64,000 nucleotides of DNA, from assembly GCA_020846535.1 (NCBI GenBank), contig JADLDR010000041.1:26604-90603 (forward strand). The letters are read 5' to 3'. The position numbers were made by a program, and so were the translations under genes. Positions within the stretch are counted from its first letter, which is position 1; the number at the start of each line of letters is the position of its first letter. Below, piece after piece: positions 27,335 through 34,644 of this stretch. This DNA is from Armatimonadota bacterium. GTDB taxonomy: Bacteria; Armatimonadota; JADLDR01. The notes beneath the pieces were generated by a model. That model was not told the origin of the DNA and did not search any database. It saw only the letters and a list, made by a program, of their open reading frames with translations.

Positions 27335-28131
27335 GTGCCTGTTCTTTGCTGGATATGTTTCCCTCCGAGATCGAAAGCAGGCTCCGGGAGGGGAACGATA
27401 TCGCCATCCTACCGATAGGCTCGATAGAGCAGCACGGCCCACACCTCCTGCTGGGCACAGACGGCTTTTTCGCTCAGGCGCTGGCGCTGGAGATCGGGGC
27501 GGCCTCCGGGGGATTCGTCCTGCCGCCCGTCCCCTTCTCCTGGGTCGGATGCACCAACGCTTTTGCCGGAGGCATCGGTGTGCGGGAATCGGTCTTTATC
27601 GCCTATCTGAAGGCAGCGGTGTCCGGCCTCTGGCAGTCGGGCTTCCGGCGCATCCTGGTGGTGAACGGGCACGGCGGCAACTTCTACGCCCTGCGAGACT
27701 TCCCCCACGACCTCTACAAAGAGACAGGCATCCCGGTCATGAGCGTCTACGGCTTCACCGGATGCCGGGAAGCGGATGCGCTCATCGAGCGAGCGGGCGG
27801 CGGCGAGGGAACCGGGCTGGCCGGGGCGCTCCTCCTGCTGGGCCGCGAAGACCTGGTGGAAATCCTGCGCCAGAACACGCGCCGGGCCGTGGAGGAATTC
27901 GGCAACCGGCCCGATGTACGGCTGGAGCCAGAAGCCGCTCGGGAATCGCGCCGCCTGGGAGTGGTGGGCCACGACTATTCCCACGAATGCCTGCACGTGT
28001 CTCCTGACGCCCGCCTCGACCCGGAAGCGGGCGCTGCCGCGATCCGGCTGGCGGCGGCGCATGTGGCAGGCGTGATGGGCGATTTCAAATCTTATGTGGA
28101 AGCGGTTCTCGCGGACAGGAGCAAAGGATGA
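27331..28131 (+). CDS. Creatininase-family amidohydrolase (intact metal site)
   Basis: 266 aa from ATG 27331 with GGAGGT eight bases upstream. Metal ligands are present: Glu33 and His35 (SIEQHGPH), Asp44 (LLGTD) and His115 (VVNGHGGN). Family members hydrolyse cyclic amides such as creatinine, or act in cofactor and siderophore metabolism (for example MftE- and FAPy-deformylase-like proteins), so the substrate is open. It overlaps both neighbours by ATGA: the degenerate paralogue upstream and a nitrilase-superfamily gene downstream. Pairing with an amidase suggests stepwise opening and hydrolysis of a cyclic amide, an inference from context. Confidence 0.88.
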   Translation: MSACSLLDMFPSEIESRLREGNDIAILPIGSIEQHGPHLLLGTDGFFAQALALEIGAASGGFVLPPVPFSWVGCTNAFAGGIGVRESVFIAYLKAAVSGLWQSGFRRILVVNGHGGNFYALRDFPHDLYKETGIPVMSVYGFTGCREADALIERAGGGEGTGLAGALLLLGREDLVEILRQNTRRAVEEFGNRPDVRLEPEAARESRRLGVVGHDYSHECLHVSPDARLDPEAGAAAIRLAAAHVAGVMGDFKSYVEAVLADRSKG

Positions 28132-29111
28132 GAGAAATCCGTGTTGCCAGCATCCAGCCTGTGCGCCAGCCTCATCTCGATCCCTTCGGCGGGGAACGGG
28201 ACAGGGCGATGGGCCGGGCTAAAATCGAGGAAAACCTGGAGATGGCCTGCCGCCTGCTGGATCGGGCCGGGCGGGAGGGGTGCGACATCGCCTGCTACCC
28301 GGAAGACATCCAGGGTATCGCCCATTACAGCTATTATCAGGACGATCCCGGCCTTTTCGCAGGCTTCGTAGAGGAGATTCCCGGCCTCACTGCCGCCCTC
28401 ATCGCCGGAGCCGCCAGGGAACACCGGATGAATATAGTCTTCGGCCTTTTTGAGCGGGAGGGAGAGAGGATATACAATACCGCCGTGCTGATGGGCCGGG
28501 ACGGGAGCATCCTCGGAAAATACCGGAAGGTTCACCTGCCCTTTTCGGAGACCTGGGCCGAGACCTCCGGCGATTCTTTCCCGGTCTTTCGAACCGATTT
28601 CGGCACGGTGGGGATCATGATCTGCTACGATATCAACTTCCCCGAATCGGCCCGATGCCTGGCTTTACACGGCGCGGAGATTCTCTTTCATCCCACCATG
28701 GGCTACAGCGTGGCCGGGATGTGCGAGGGCAACGGCCTGATGCGCGTCCGGATGCGGGCCATGGACAACCTGGTCCCGGTCGTTGTGGCAACCTGCGGCC
28801 AGGATTCTGTGATCGCCGGCAGCGATGGGAGCGTCCTGGCGATGGCCCGCCCGGAACAGGAAGATATCGTCTATGCCACCATCGACCTGGACGCCGCGCC
28901 GGAGGATCACAGCCAGTGGGAGATCATCACCGGAACGGCGGACATGAAAGCCAGACTCTTCCAGGAGCGAAAGCCCGGAGCCTACGCAGCCATCACAGAC
29001 CCCAACCCGCCCCTTCTGGAGCGATACCGGCATCCGGGGAAGCGGCTTCGCTCCTCTCCCGAAGAGATACGCGCCTCCTATGAAGAGATCCGGAAGTGGT
29101 GGTCGCATTGA
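28128..29111 (+). CDS. Carbon-nitrogen hydrolase (nitrilase superfamily amidase)
   Basis: 327 aa, ATG 28128 overlapping the preceding stop. The catalytic triad is visible: Glu59 (ACYPEDIQG), Lys134 (YRKVHLPFSE) and Cys166 (IMICYDINFPE). No transmembrane or signal sequence, so cytoplasmic. The superfamily cleaves non-peptide C-N bonds in amides, carbamoyl compounds or nitriles; CYD at the nucleophile points toward amidase-type members. It closes module (a), and a 156-base gap with repeat sequence follows before the next gene. Confidence 0.9.
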   Translation: MREIRVASIQPVRQPHLDPFGGERDRAMGRAKIEENLEMACRLLDRAGREGCDIACYPEDIQGIAHYSYYQDDPGLFAGFVEEIPGLTAALIAGAAREHRMNIVFGLFEREGERIYNTAVLMGRDGSILGKYRKVHLPFSETWAETSGDSFPVFRTDFGTVGIMICYDINFPESARCLALHGAEILFHPTMGYSVAGMCEGNGLMRVRMRAMDNLVPVVVATCGQDSVIAGSDGSVLAMARPEQEDIVYATIDLDAAPEDHSQWEIITGTADMKARLFQERKPGAYAAITDPNPPLLERYRHPGKRLRSSPEEIRASYEEIRKWWSH

Positions 29112-29141
29112 GGTGTATCGATGTCATTGTCATGTCGCTTA

Positions 29142-29166
29142 CGCTCCTCGCAGACTGCATCGATGA
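29142..29166. repeat. 25-nt direct repeat, copy 1
   Basis: A 25-base stretch beginning CGCTCCTCGCAGACTGCATC is identical to 42291-42315. It lies in the 156-base gap 29112-29267, which otherwise holds only degenerate pieces of the interspersed repeat found intact at 30135-30241. Confidence 0.7.
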
Positions 29167-29267
29167 TAGTTGCTGTCTGTTGACCTTACGCTGGAGAGGG
29201 CCGCCAGGCTGAATCTCCTGGTAAGGACAGACAAGTGAGAATTCTACTTATATTCAAGGAGGCTTCC

Positions 29268-30101
29268 ATGAAAATCCTTATACCTCTCTTCCTCATGGCC
29301 CTGGCGCTTCTCTCCGCCACCCATGCCGCGCCGCAATCCTCGGTCATTCACTTCATCGAGCGATTCGATGACGCCGATCTGCTCAAACGGGGGTGGTATG
29401 ACGGCACGAAGTTCGCCATCTCCCGCGAATCTCCCCGCCTAGGTGCGGGCTGCATCGAATACCGGTGGGAGGAGGGAGGGCAGGTTCCGGTGAGTTCCAC
29501 TGGCATCCGGCATCTTTTCAAACCGAGCGAGGAAATCTATCTGCGCTTCTATATCCGCCTTTCGGCGAACTGGGGATGGTCAGGGCAGAACTACCATCCG
29601 CACCTCACCCACTTCATGACCACTGAGAACGAGAAATACCGCGGCCCGGCATCCAGCCACCTCACCCTTTATATCGAGCCGGTCAACGGAAAGTTGAGGC
29701 TGGCCGCCCAGGACATCCAGAATGAAAGCGCCCCGCACGGCCTGACCCAAGGCCCCCTGCGAGGCGGCTACAACGCTCAAATGTACGACAGCCGGGAGGT
29801 ACTCTTCAAGGATGACAAGTGGCACTGCGTGGAGGCATATTTCAAACTGAACAGCGTGGACGTCAAAAACGGCTCCTGGAAAGCGGACGGCATCGCCCGT
29901 GGATGGTTCGACGGCAAAAAGGTGATCGACCGCGCCGATATCGTCCTGCGCTCGGTCGATTTCCCGAACATGAAGTTCAACCAGTTCCTGCTGACCCCCT
30001 ATTTCGGGGAGGGCCTCCTGCCCCACGCTCAGACCCTCTGGATCGATGAACTGGCGGTCGCGACCAAACGGCTGAAGCCGATTACCTCTTCGAATAAATG
30101 A
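29268..30101 (+). CDS. Secreted jelly-roll (concanavalin-A-like) protein, possible polysaccharide lyase
   Basis: 277 aa, start at ATG 29268 with AAGGAGG upstream; a further in-frame ATG at 29235 lacks a ribosome binding site. Signal peptide MKILIPLFLMALALLSATHAA. The mature part is beta-rich: FIERFDDADLLKRGWYDG, a GTKFAISR segment, LFKPSEEIYLRFYIRLS, DDKWHCVEAYFKLNS, ending with LWIDELAVATKR, a pattern common to heparin-lyase-I-like or LamG-like beta-sandwich proteins. Catalytic residues are not identifiable by eye, so a carbohydrate-binding role is equally possible. Flanked by interspersed repeats on both sides. Confidence 0.6.
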   Translation: MKILIPLFLMALALLSATHAAPQSSVIHFIERFDDADLLKRGWYDGTKFAISRESPRLGAGCIEYRWEEGGQVPVSSTGIRHLFKPSEEIYLRFYIRLSANWGWSGQNYHPHLTHFMTTENEKYRGPASSHLTLYIEPVNGKLRLAAQDIQNESAPHGLTQGPLRGGYNAQMYDSREVLFKDDKWHCVEAYFKLNSVDVKNGSWKADGIARGWFDGKKVIDRADIVLRSVDFPNMKFNQFLLTPYFGEGLLPHAQTLWIDELAVATKRLKPITSSNK

Positions 30102-30134
30102 CCTTTACACGCTTATAGCAGCAATCCCCATCGA

Positions 30135-30241
30135 TGTCATTGCGAGCGAAGCGAATCAATCTCCAGGCTGGTAAAAGCATAAGTCATTCCGGCCTTGGCG
30201 AGCCTGGAGATTGATTCGTCGCTTCGCTCCTCGCAATGACA
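30135..30241. repeat. Interspersed inverted repeat (TGTCATTGCGAGCGAAGCGA type)
   Basis: Left arm 30135-30169 (TGTCATTGCGAGCGAAGCGA then ATCAATCTCCAGGCT) pairs with right arm 30201-30241, which carries two 3-base insertions; the loop is 31 bases. This type of element, with CATTGCGAGCGAAGCGAAGCAATCTC-like arms, is known as a common dispersed repeat in many environmental bacteria. It ends 24 bases before the deacetylase start, so it lies in that gene's leader. Confidence 0.85.
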
Positions 30242-30265
30242 TGGGTATTCTCAAAGGAGGCAACC

Positions 30266-31102
30266 ATGCCCGGAACCATTCTGATCGGTGTGGATGTGGA
30301 AAGCGCCAGCGAGGCCAGCGCGGGATACGCCCGCTACGGGGCCGAAATGCTGGCGCAGGAGGCAACGCCCGCCACCTGGTATGTCACTGGCAGCACCCTG
30401 GAGCGGTATCCCAGCCTCTTTGCCGAACTGGATCGGGCCGGAACAGTCGACATCCAGTCCCATACCTACAGCCATCTCCTGCTCAAAACAGTCTGCATCG
30501 AAGTGCCGCCGGGCCGCACGGTCCACGGGAAGACCGACTGGTATATCCAGCCGGGCGGCACCAATGAAGAGATCGATACCGACCTGGATCGATGCCAGAA
30601 GCTGTTTGAGGATGTCTTGGGTCGCCGGGCCTTCGGCCTGACCTGCCCCTGGAACTACTATCGCGGCCTGATGGACCGGCTTGATCTGCTGGAGATCGTT
30701 CGCAGCCACGGCTTCCGCTTTCTCCGGGCCTTCGGGCGCAACGAAAAAGACGGCCAGCCGACCCCGCTGGAATGGCAGCCCTTCTTCTACGCCCCGCAGG
30801 GCTTCGGGGATATGCTGGAAATCTTCATCCACGACTACCAGGACGCCTTCTACTTCATCCAGTTCAACGCCCTGACCGACGCCAGGACCTATCCGGATCA
30901 CCTGCGGAAAGTGGCGGACCGGGTGGCCTCCGACAACCTGGTCTGGAGCCTGGCGACCCACGACCACGGCTGCGCCGACCGCGAATCCTTCGAGCAAAAG
31001 CAGTTCTGGCTCCGGGAGCTGATCCGTTACGCCAAATCCCTGGGCATCCGCTTCATGACAGGATCGGAGTATTACCGGGAGAGGATTGAGGACAGCGGAT
31101 AG
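30266..31102 (+). CDS. Polysaccharide deacetylase-family protein (NodB/CE4-like)
   Basis: 278 aa, start ATG 30266 with AAAGGAGG upstream; an earlier in-frame ATG at 30236 lies inside the repeat. The NodB fold is recognisable by Asp10 (IGVDVESAS) and the metal-binding His66-x3-His70 (DIQSHTYSH). FGLTCPWNYYRGLMDR corresponds to the motif-3 region and WSLATHDHGCADR to the late His motif. No signal peptide, so it may act on imported acetylated sugars, or hydrolyse other amides as allantoinase-like relatives do. It opens module (b), followed by a PhyH gene. Confidence 0.85.
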   Translation: MPGTILIGVDVESASEASAGYARYGAEMLAQEATPATWYVTGSTLERYPSLFAELDRAGTVDIQSHTYSHLLLKTVCIEVPPGRTVHGKTDWYIQPGGTNEEIDTDLDRCQKLFEDVLGRRAFGLTCPWNYYRGLMDRLDLLEIVRSHGFRFLRAFGRNEKDGQPTPLEWQPFFYAPQGFGDMLEIFIHDYQDAFYFIQFNALTDARTYPDHLRKVADRVASDNLVWSLATHDHGCADRESFEQKQFWLRELIRYAKSLGIRFMTGSEYYRERIEDSG

Positions 31103-31184
31103 CGCCGCGAGTGAAGAAGGATATTCCCGCCCCCTGGCGCAATCATTGATTGACACTTATTGCGACACAAAGCAGGAGGAGATG

Positions 31185-31931
31185 ATGTCCCTTTCCCCAC
31201 TCGAAATCGAGCGATACCGTGAAGAAGGCTACCTCATGTTTCCCGCCCTCATCCGCGGCAAAAAGCTGGCCCGCTATAAGGGCATTTTCGACGAGCTGGT
31301 GGAGCGCAGCCGTTCCATGCAAACCTCAGAGGGCGGCTACTCCCTGGCCCCCGATGAGAACGGCAAACCCGTTCCGGGACGGCTTCACAAGATTCAGGGG
31401 GTCTGCGTGGTCGATGAGCGCGTCCTGGACCTGGCCCGTGAGGAGGCCATCCTGGACCGGGCGGCCTCTCTGATCGGCCCGGACCTGGATGTCTTCGGCA
31501 CCAAGTTCTTTCCGATGCTGGTCCGGGGAGCCACCTCTACCGGCTGGCATCAGGACAATCACTACTTCGGCACCAACTCCGACCGGGTGCTGAGCTGCGC
31601 CATCTATCTGGAGGAGACCGACCGGGAGAACGGCTGCCTGCAAGTGGTTCCCGGCAGCCACCGGACAGGCGATCTGGCGGAACACACCTTCGGGTCGGGG
31701 GTCATGGCCCACGGCGAGTGGGTGGATGTGGACGAGAGCCGGGCGGTGGATATCATCTGCCCGGGCGGAACGGTGGTCTTCTTCTCCGCCAACCTCCTCC
31801 ACGGCGCACTCCCGAACACAAGCGACCGCACCGGCTACCGCACCGCCTGGCACTACATCCCCGGCGACCTGAACCTGGCGATGTTCCCGCGCGGCGGCTA
31901 CCGCGACCGGCATATCGTGAGAGGGAAATAA
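31185..31931 (+). CDS. Phytanoyl-CoA dioxygenase (PhyH) family protein
   Basis: 248 aa; of two adjacent ATGs (31182, 31185) the second has the better spacing from AGGAGG at 31174-31179. A Fe(II)/2-oxoglutarate oxygenase with His122-x-Asp124 (GWHQDNHYF), the conserved VVPGSHRTGDL, distal His206 (NLLHGALPNTS) and the Arg of RTGYRTAWHYIP. The sequence is closer to the EctD-like type than the other two PhyH proteins here. Likely to hydroxylate a polar metabolite. A small membrane-protein gene follows after 21 bases and then the nitrilase fusion. Confidence 0.88.
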   Translation: MSLSPLEIERYREEGYLMFPALIRGKKLARYKGIFDELVERSRSMQTSEGGYSLAPDENGKPVPGRLHKIQGVCVVDERVLDLAREEAILDRAASLIGPDLDVFGTKFFPMLVRGATSTGWHQDNHYFGTNSDRVLSCAIYLEETDRENGCLQVVPGSHRTGDLAEHTFGSGVMAHGEWVDVDESRAVDIICPGGTVVFFSANLLHGALPNTSDRTGYRTAWHYIPGDLNLAMFPRGGYRDRHIVRGK

Positions 31932-31952
31932 GAGGCGTTTCCCAAGCCTGCC

Positions 31953-32273
31953 ATGAACCTGTTTCATTTTATCGCACTGGCCTCAGCCAGCGTCCTGCTG
32001 TCCTACATCACGATCCGGCTGGGCGGCAGAACCGCATTGAGCGAGTACCCATGGCTTGCGCTTGCCTGGGTGCTGCTGGTTTTTACGATTGGCCGTGTGG
32101 CGGATCGTGAAGGACTGTCCCCTCGCCCCGAACAGGAATTGGACAGAGACAGGCGGATTCATTCTGCCTGGGGCTGGACGGTCGGCCTGCTCATTCTCAT
32201 CGGATTGGTATGGCTGATTTTCATCTCACCCTATGCTGCCCTCCTGCGCCAGTTACTCGGTTATGAACCCTGA
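31953..32273 (+). CDS. Small membrane protein, unknown
   Basis: 106 aa with three hydrophobic segments: about residues 3-22, 33-48 and 73-92, the middle two joined by a charged loop (REGLSPRPEQELDRDRR). No recognised family. The ribosome binding site is weak. It sits between a PhyH gene (21 bases upstream) and the nitrilase fusion (11 bases downstream) on the same strand, so it is probably transcribed with them. The frame has good codon use and an intact stop, which supports a real gene. Confidence 0.6.
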   Translation: MNLFHFIALASASVLLSYITIRLGGRTALSEYPWLALAWVLLVFTIGRVADREGLSPRPEQELDRDRRIHSAWGWTVGLLILIGLVWLIFISPYAALLRQLLGYEP

Positions 32274-32284
32274 AGGAGCCTGCG

Positions 32285-33577
32285 ATGTCCTTAACAAACC
32301 TCATCCCTAACGGCGATTTCACCCAAGGAGCGGGCGGCCCCCTGCCTGCGGGCTGGGAGCCGGTCTGCCCGAACCCGGCCCTCGCCCCTCGCTTCAGACG
32401 GGAGGCGGAAGACGGCCCGCCCTGCCTGACGGCCTCCGGCAGCGGGCGGGAGGAATGCTTCGGCTATATGCGCTGCCCTGTCCGTCTGGAAGGCGGGAAA
32501 ACCTACCGGATGCAGGTCGTCCTCCGCTATCGGGGGATGGATGACCTGAACCGCCATCTGGTTCACGGCATCTTTTCCCCGCATTTCAACAACGGCGTCT
32601 TCTCCTACCGCAAAGAGGGTGACCGGGTGATCGGGGAAGGCACATTCCCCGGCCCGCAGGAGGGCGAGGGCGGCGAAATCCGGCTCTACTTCCGTTTCAG
32701 CCCCCGGGGAAAGGTCTATTGGGAGTCGGTCTTTTTAGAGGAATGCGCCCCCATCCCGCCGCGCCCGGCCAGAATCGCCTGCGCCTGGGGAACAGGTGAT
32801 CTGGATTTCTGGAGCCGCTGGCTCGACAGGGCGGGCGAAAAGAAAGCCGATATCGCCCTCCTGCCCGAAATGCTGAACGGCAAAGGCGCTCAGGACGCTG
32901 AACCCCTGGACGGCCCGACCGGGGAGATGATGGCCTGCAAGGCCCGGCAGTGGGGCATGTACGTCAGCGGAACCTTCGACGAAAGGCGCGGGGATATGGT
33001 CTTCAATACCGCGCCCCTTTTCGACCGGAAGGGCGACCTGGCGGGCGCTTACAGCAAGAACCAACTGTTCGACCCGGAAGAGGACGACGGCGCGACCCCG
33101 GGCGTCGGCTATCCCGTCTTTCATACCGATTTCGGCAGGGTCGGCATCATCATCTGCTACGATAGCTGGTTTCCCGAACCGACCCGACTGCTGGCCTACA
33201 AGGGGGCCGAACTAGTACTCTTCCCGAACGCCGGCTATTTCACCGGCCTCATGCCCGCCCGCTGCGCCGACAACGGGGTCTGGATGGCGGTCAGCAGCCT
33301 GTCCGGGCCTGCCGGGGTCTGGGATTCCGGCGGGACCTGCGCGGGCGAGATGCACCCGGACCCCACGCGCCACGTCGCCTCCTCCATTCTGAACTTCGAG
33401 AAGGATGAGGCCATAAGGATGATCCTTGCCTCCGTCGATCTCAGCATCCGCTACAGCCCCCACTGGTGGGGCGGCCCCATGCGCTCCGCCCCGGGAGGCC
33501 GCAGGCTCCGCCAGACCTTGATTCATCCCATAGAGGAAGAAATCGCCCGAGAATCCCGCCGGTGGTGGGAAGAATAA
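32285..33577 (+). CDS. Nitrilase-superfamily hydrolase with N-terminal beta-sandwich domain
   Basis: 430 aa, GAAGGAG before ATG 32285. Residues 1 to about 150 resemble a galactose-binding-like module (LIPNGDFTQGAGGPLPAGWE, GGKTYRMQVVLRYRG, KVYWESVFLEE). Residues of about 155-430 form a nitrilase domain with Glu195 (LLPEMLNG), Lys258 (YSKNQLFDPE) and Cys291 (IIICYDSWFPE). There is no signal peptide although such sandwich domains are usually extracellular. A carbohydrate-recognition module on a C-N hydrolase suggests a glycan- or sugar-linked amide substrate. Followed by a URO-D gene after 14 bases. Confidence 0.8.
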   Translation: MSLTNLIPNGDFTQGAGGPLPAGWEPVCPNPALAPRFRREAEDGPPCLTASGSGREECFGYMRCPVRLEGGKTYRMQVVLRYRGMDDLNRHLVHGIFSPHFNNGVFSYRKEGDRVIGEGTFPGPQEGEGGEIRLYFRFSPRGKVYWESVFLEECAPIPPRPARIACAWGTGDLDFWSRWLDRAGEKKADIALLPEMLNGKGAQDAEPLDGPTGEMMACKARQWGMYVSGTFDERRGDMVFNTAPLFDRKGDLAGAYSKNQLFDPEEDDGATPGVGYPVFHTDFGRVGIIICYDSWFPEPTRLLAYKGAELVLFPNAGYFTGLMPARCADNGVWMAVSSLSGPAGVWDSGGTCAGEMHPDPTRHVASSILNFEKDEAIRMILASVDLSIRYSPHWWGGPMRSAPGGRRLRQTLIHPIEEEIARESRRWWEE

Positions 33578-33591
33578 GGACAAGGAGACTC

Positions 33592-34638
33592 ATGCCACAA
33601 ACATCCCGCGAGATTATGACACGATGCCTGAAGTTCGAGCATCCCGAACGGATGCCCCGAGACCTCTGGGCGCTGCCCTGGGCCGATTGGACTTTCCCTG
33701 AGACGATGGCGAGACTTCGAGGCCGCTTCCCTTCCGATATCGGCGGCCCGGCCTATGTCTATCAGCCTTCGCCCCGCGTGCAGGGCGACCCTTACCGGAT
33801 CGGAACCTATGTGGACGAGTGGGGCGCGATCTTCACCAACATCCAGGCCGGGATGATCGGGGAGGTCCGGACGCCCGCGCTGGCCGATATCAAGGACTGG
33901 CGGCAGATCACGCCCCCTTACGAAATCCTCCCCGAAGACCCCTTGAAAGCCCGCGATGCCGTCAACCGGAGCTGCGCCGCCTCGGAGAAGTTCATCCTGG
34001 CGGGCTGCCCCCGCCCCTGGGAGCGATACCAGTTCCTGCGCGGCAGTGAGAACGCCATGCTCGATATCATGGAGCCAGAATGCGGAGCGGAGGGCTTCCT
34101 CCAGGCCATCCACAACTTCTACCTGACCGAAATGGAGTTCTGGGTGACCACCGATGTGGACGCCATCGCCTTCATGGACGACTGGGGAGCGCAGAACCAA
34201 CTTCTCATTCCGCCGCGCATCTGGCGGGAGCTTTTCAAGCCTTTATACAAAGACTACTGCGACCTGGCCCACTCCAACGGAAAATTCATCTTCATGCACT
34301 CCGACGGGCATATCTCGGAGATATACGAGGACCTGGTCGAGATCGGGGTGGATGCCATCAACTCGCAATTGTTCTGCATGGACATGGCCGACCTCTCTCA
34401 CCGCTTCAAAGGGAAGATCGCCTTCTGGGGCGAGATCGACCGCCAGCATGTGATCCCCTCTCCCGACCCGCAGATGGGGCGCAACGCCGTCCGCGAGGTG
34501 GCCCGCCACTTCTACGATCCCGCCGGGGGCGTGATCGCCCAGTTCGAGTTCAGCGCAGGCGGCAACCCCGACACCGTCCTGGCGATTTTCGAGGAATGGG
34601 AAGCCGTGCAGGCCGAAGCGGGCAGGCAGACGGGATAG
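33592..34638 (+). CDS. Uroporphyrinogen-decarboxylase-family protein (non-cysteine type)
   Basis: 348 aa with start at ATG 33592 (AAGGAG upstream); upstream open sequence is a shadow of the nitrilase gene. Overall URO-D fold: RCLKFEHPERMPRDLW at the N-terminus, DAIAFMDDWGAQNQLLIPP, FIFMHSDGHISEIYEDLVEIG, and SAGGNPDTVLAIFEEW at the end. Where the zinc methyltransferase paralogue at 24599 has H-x-C this one has H-S-D, and the third cysteine is missing, so it either binds metal differently or performs other chemistry. Such proteins are common in uncultured glycan degraders and are uncharacterised. Confidence 0.84.
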   Translation: MPQTSREIMTRCLKFEHPERMPRDLWALPWADWTFPETMARLRGRFPSDIGGPAYVYQPSPRVQGDPYRIGTYVDEWGAIFTNIQAGMIGEVRTPALADIKDWRQITPPYEILPEDPLKARDAVNRSCAASEKFILAGCPRPWERYQFLRGSENAMLDIMEPECGAEGFLQAIHNFYLTEMEFWVTTDVDAIAFMDDWGAQNQLLIPPRIWRELFKPLYKDYCDLAHSNGKFIFMHSDGHISEIYEDLVEIGVDAINSQLFCMDMADLSHRFKGKIAFWGEIDRQHVIPSPDPQMGRNAVREVARHFYDPAGGVIAQFEFSAGGNPDTVLAIFEEWEAVQAEAGRQTG

Positions 34639-34644
34639 CCAGCT

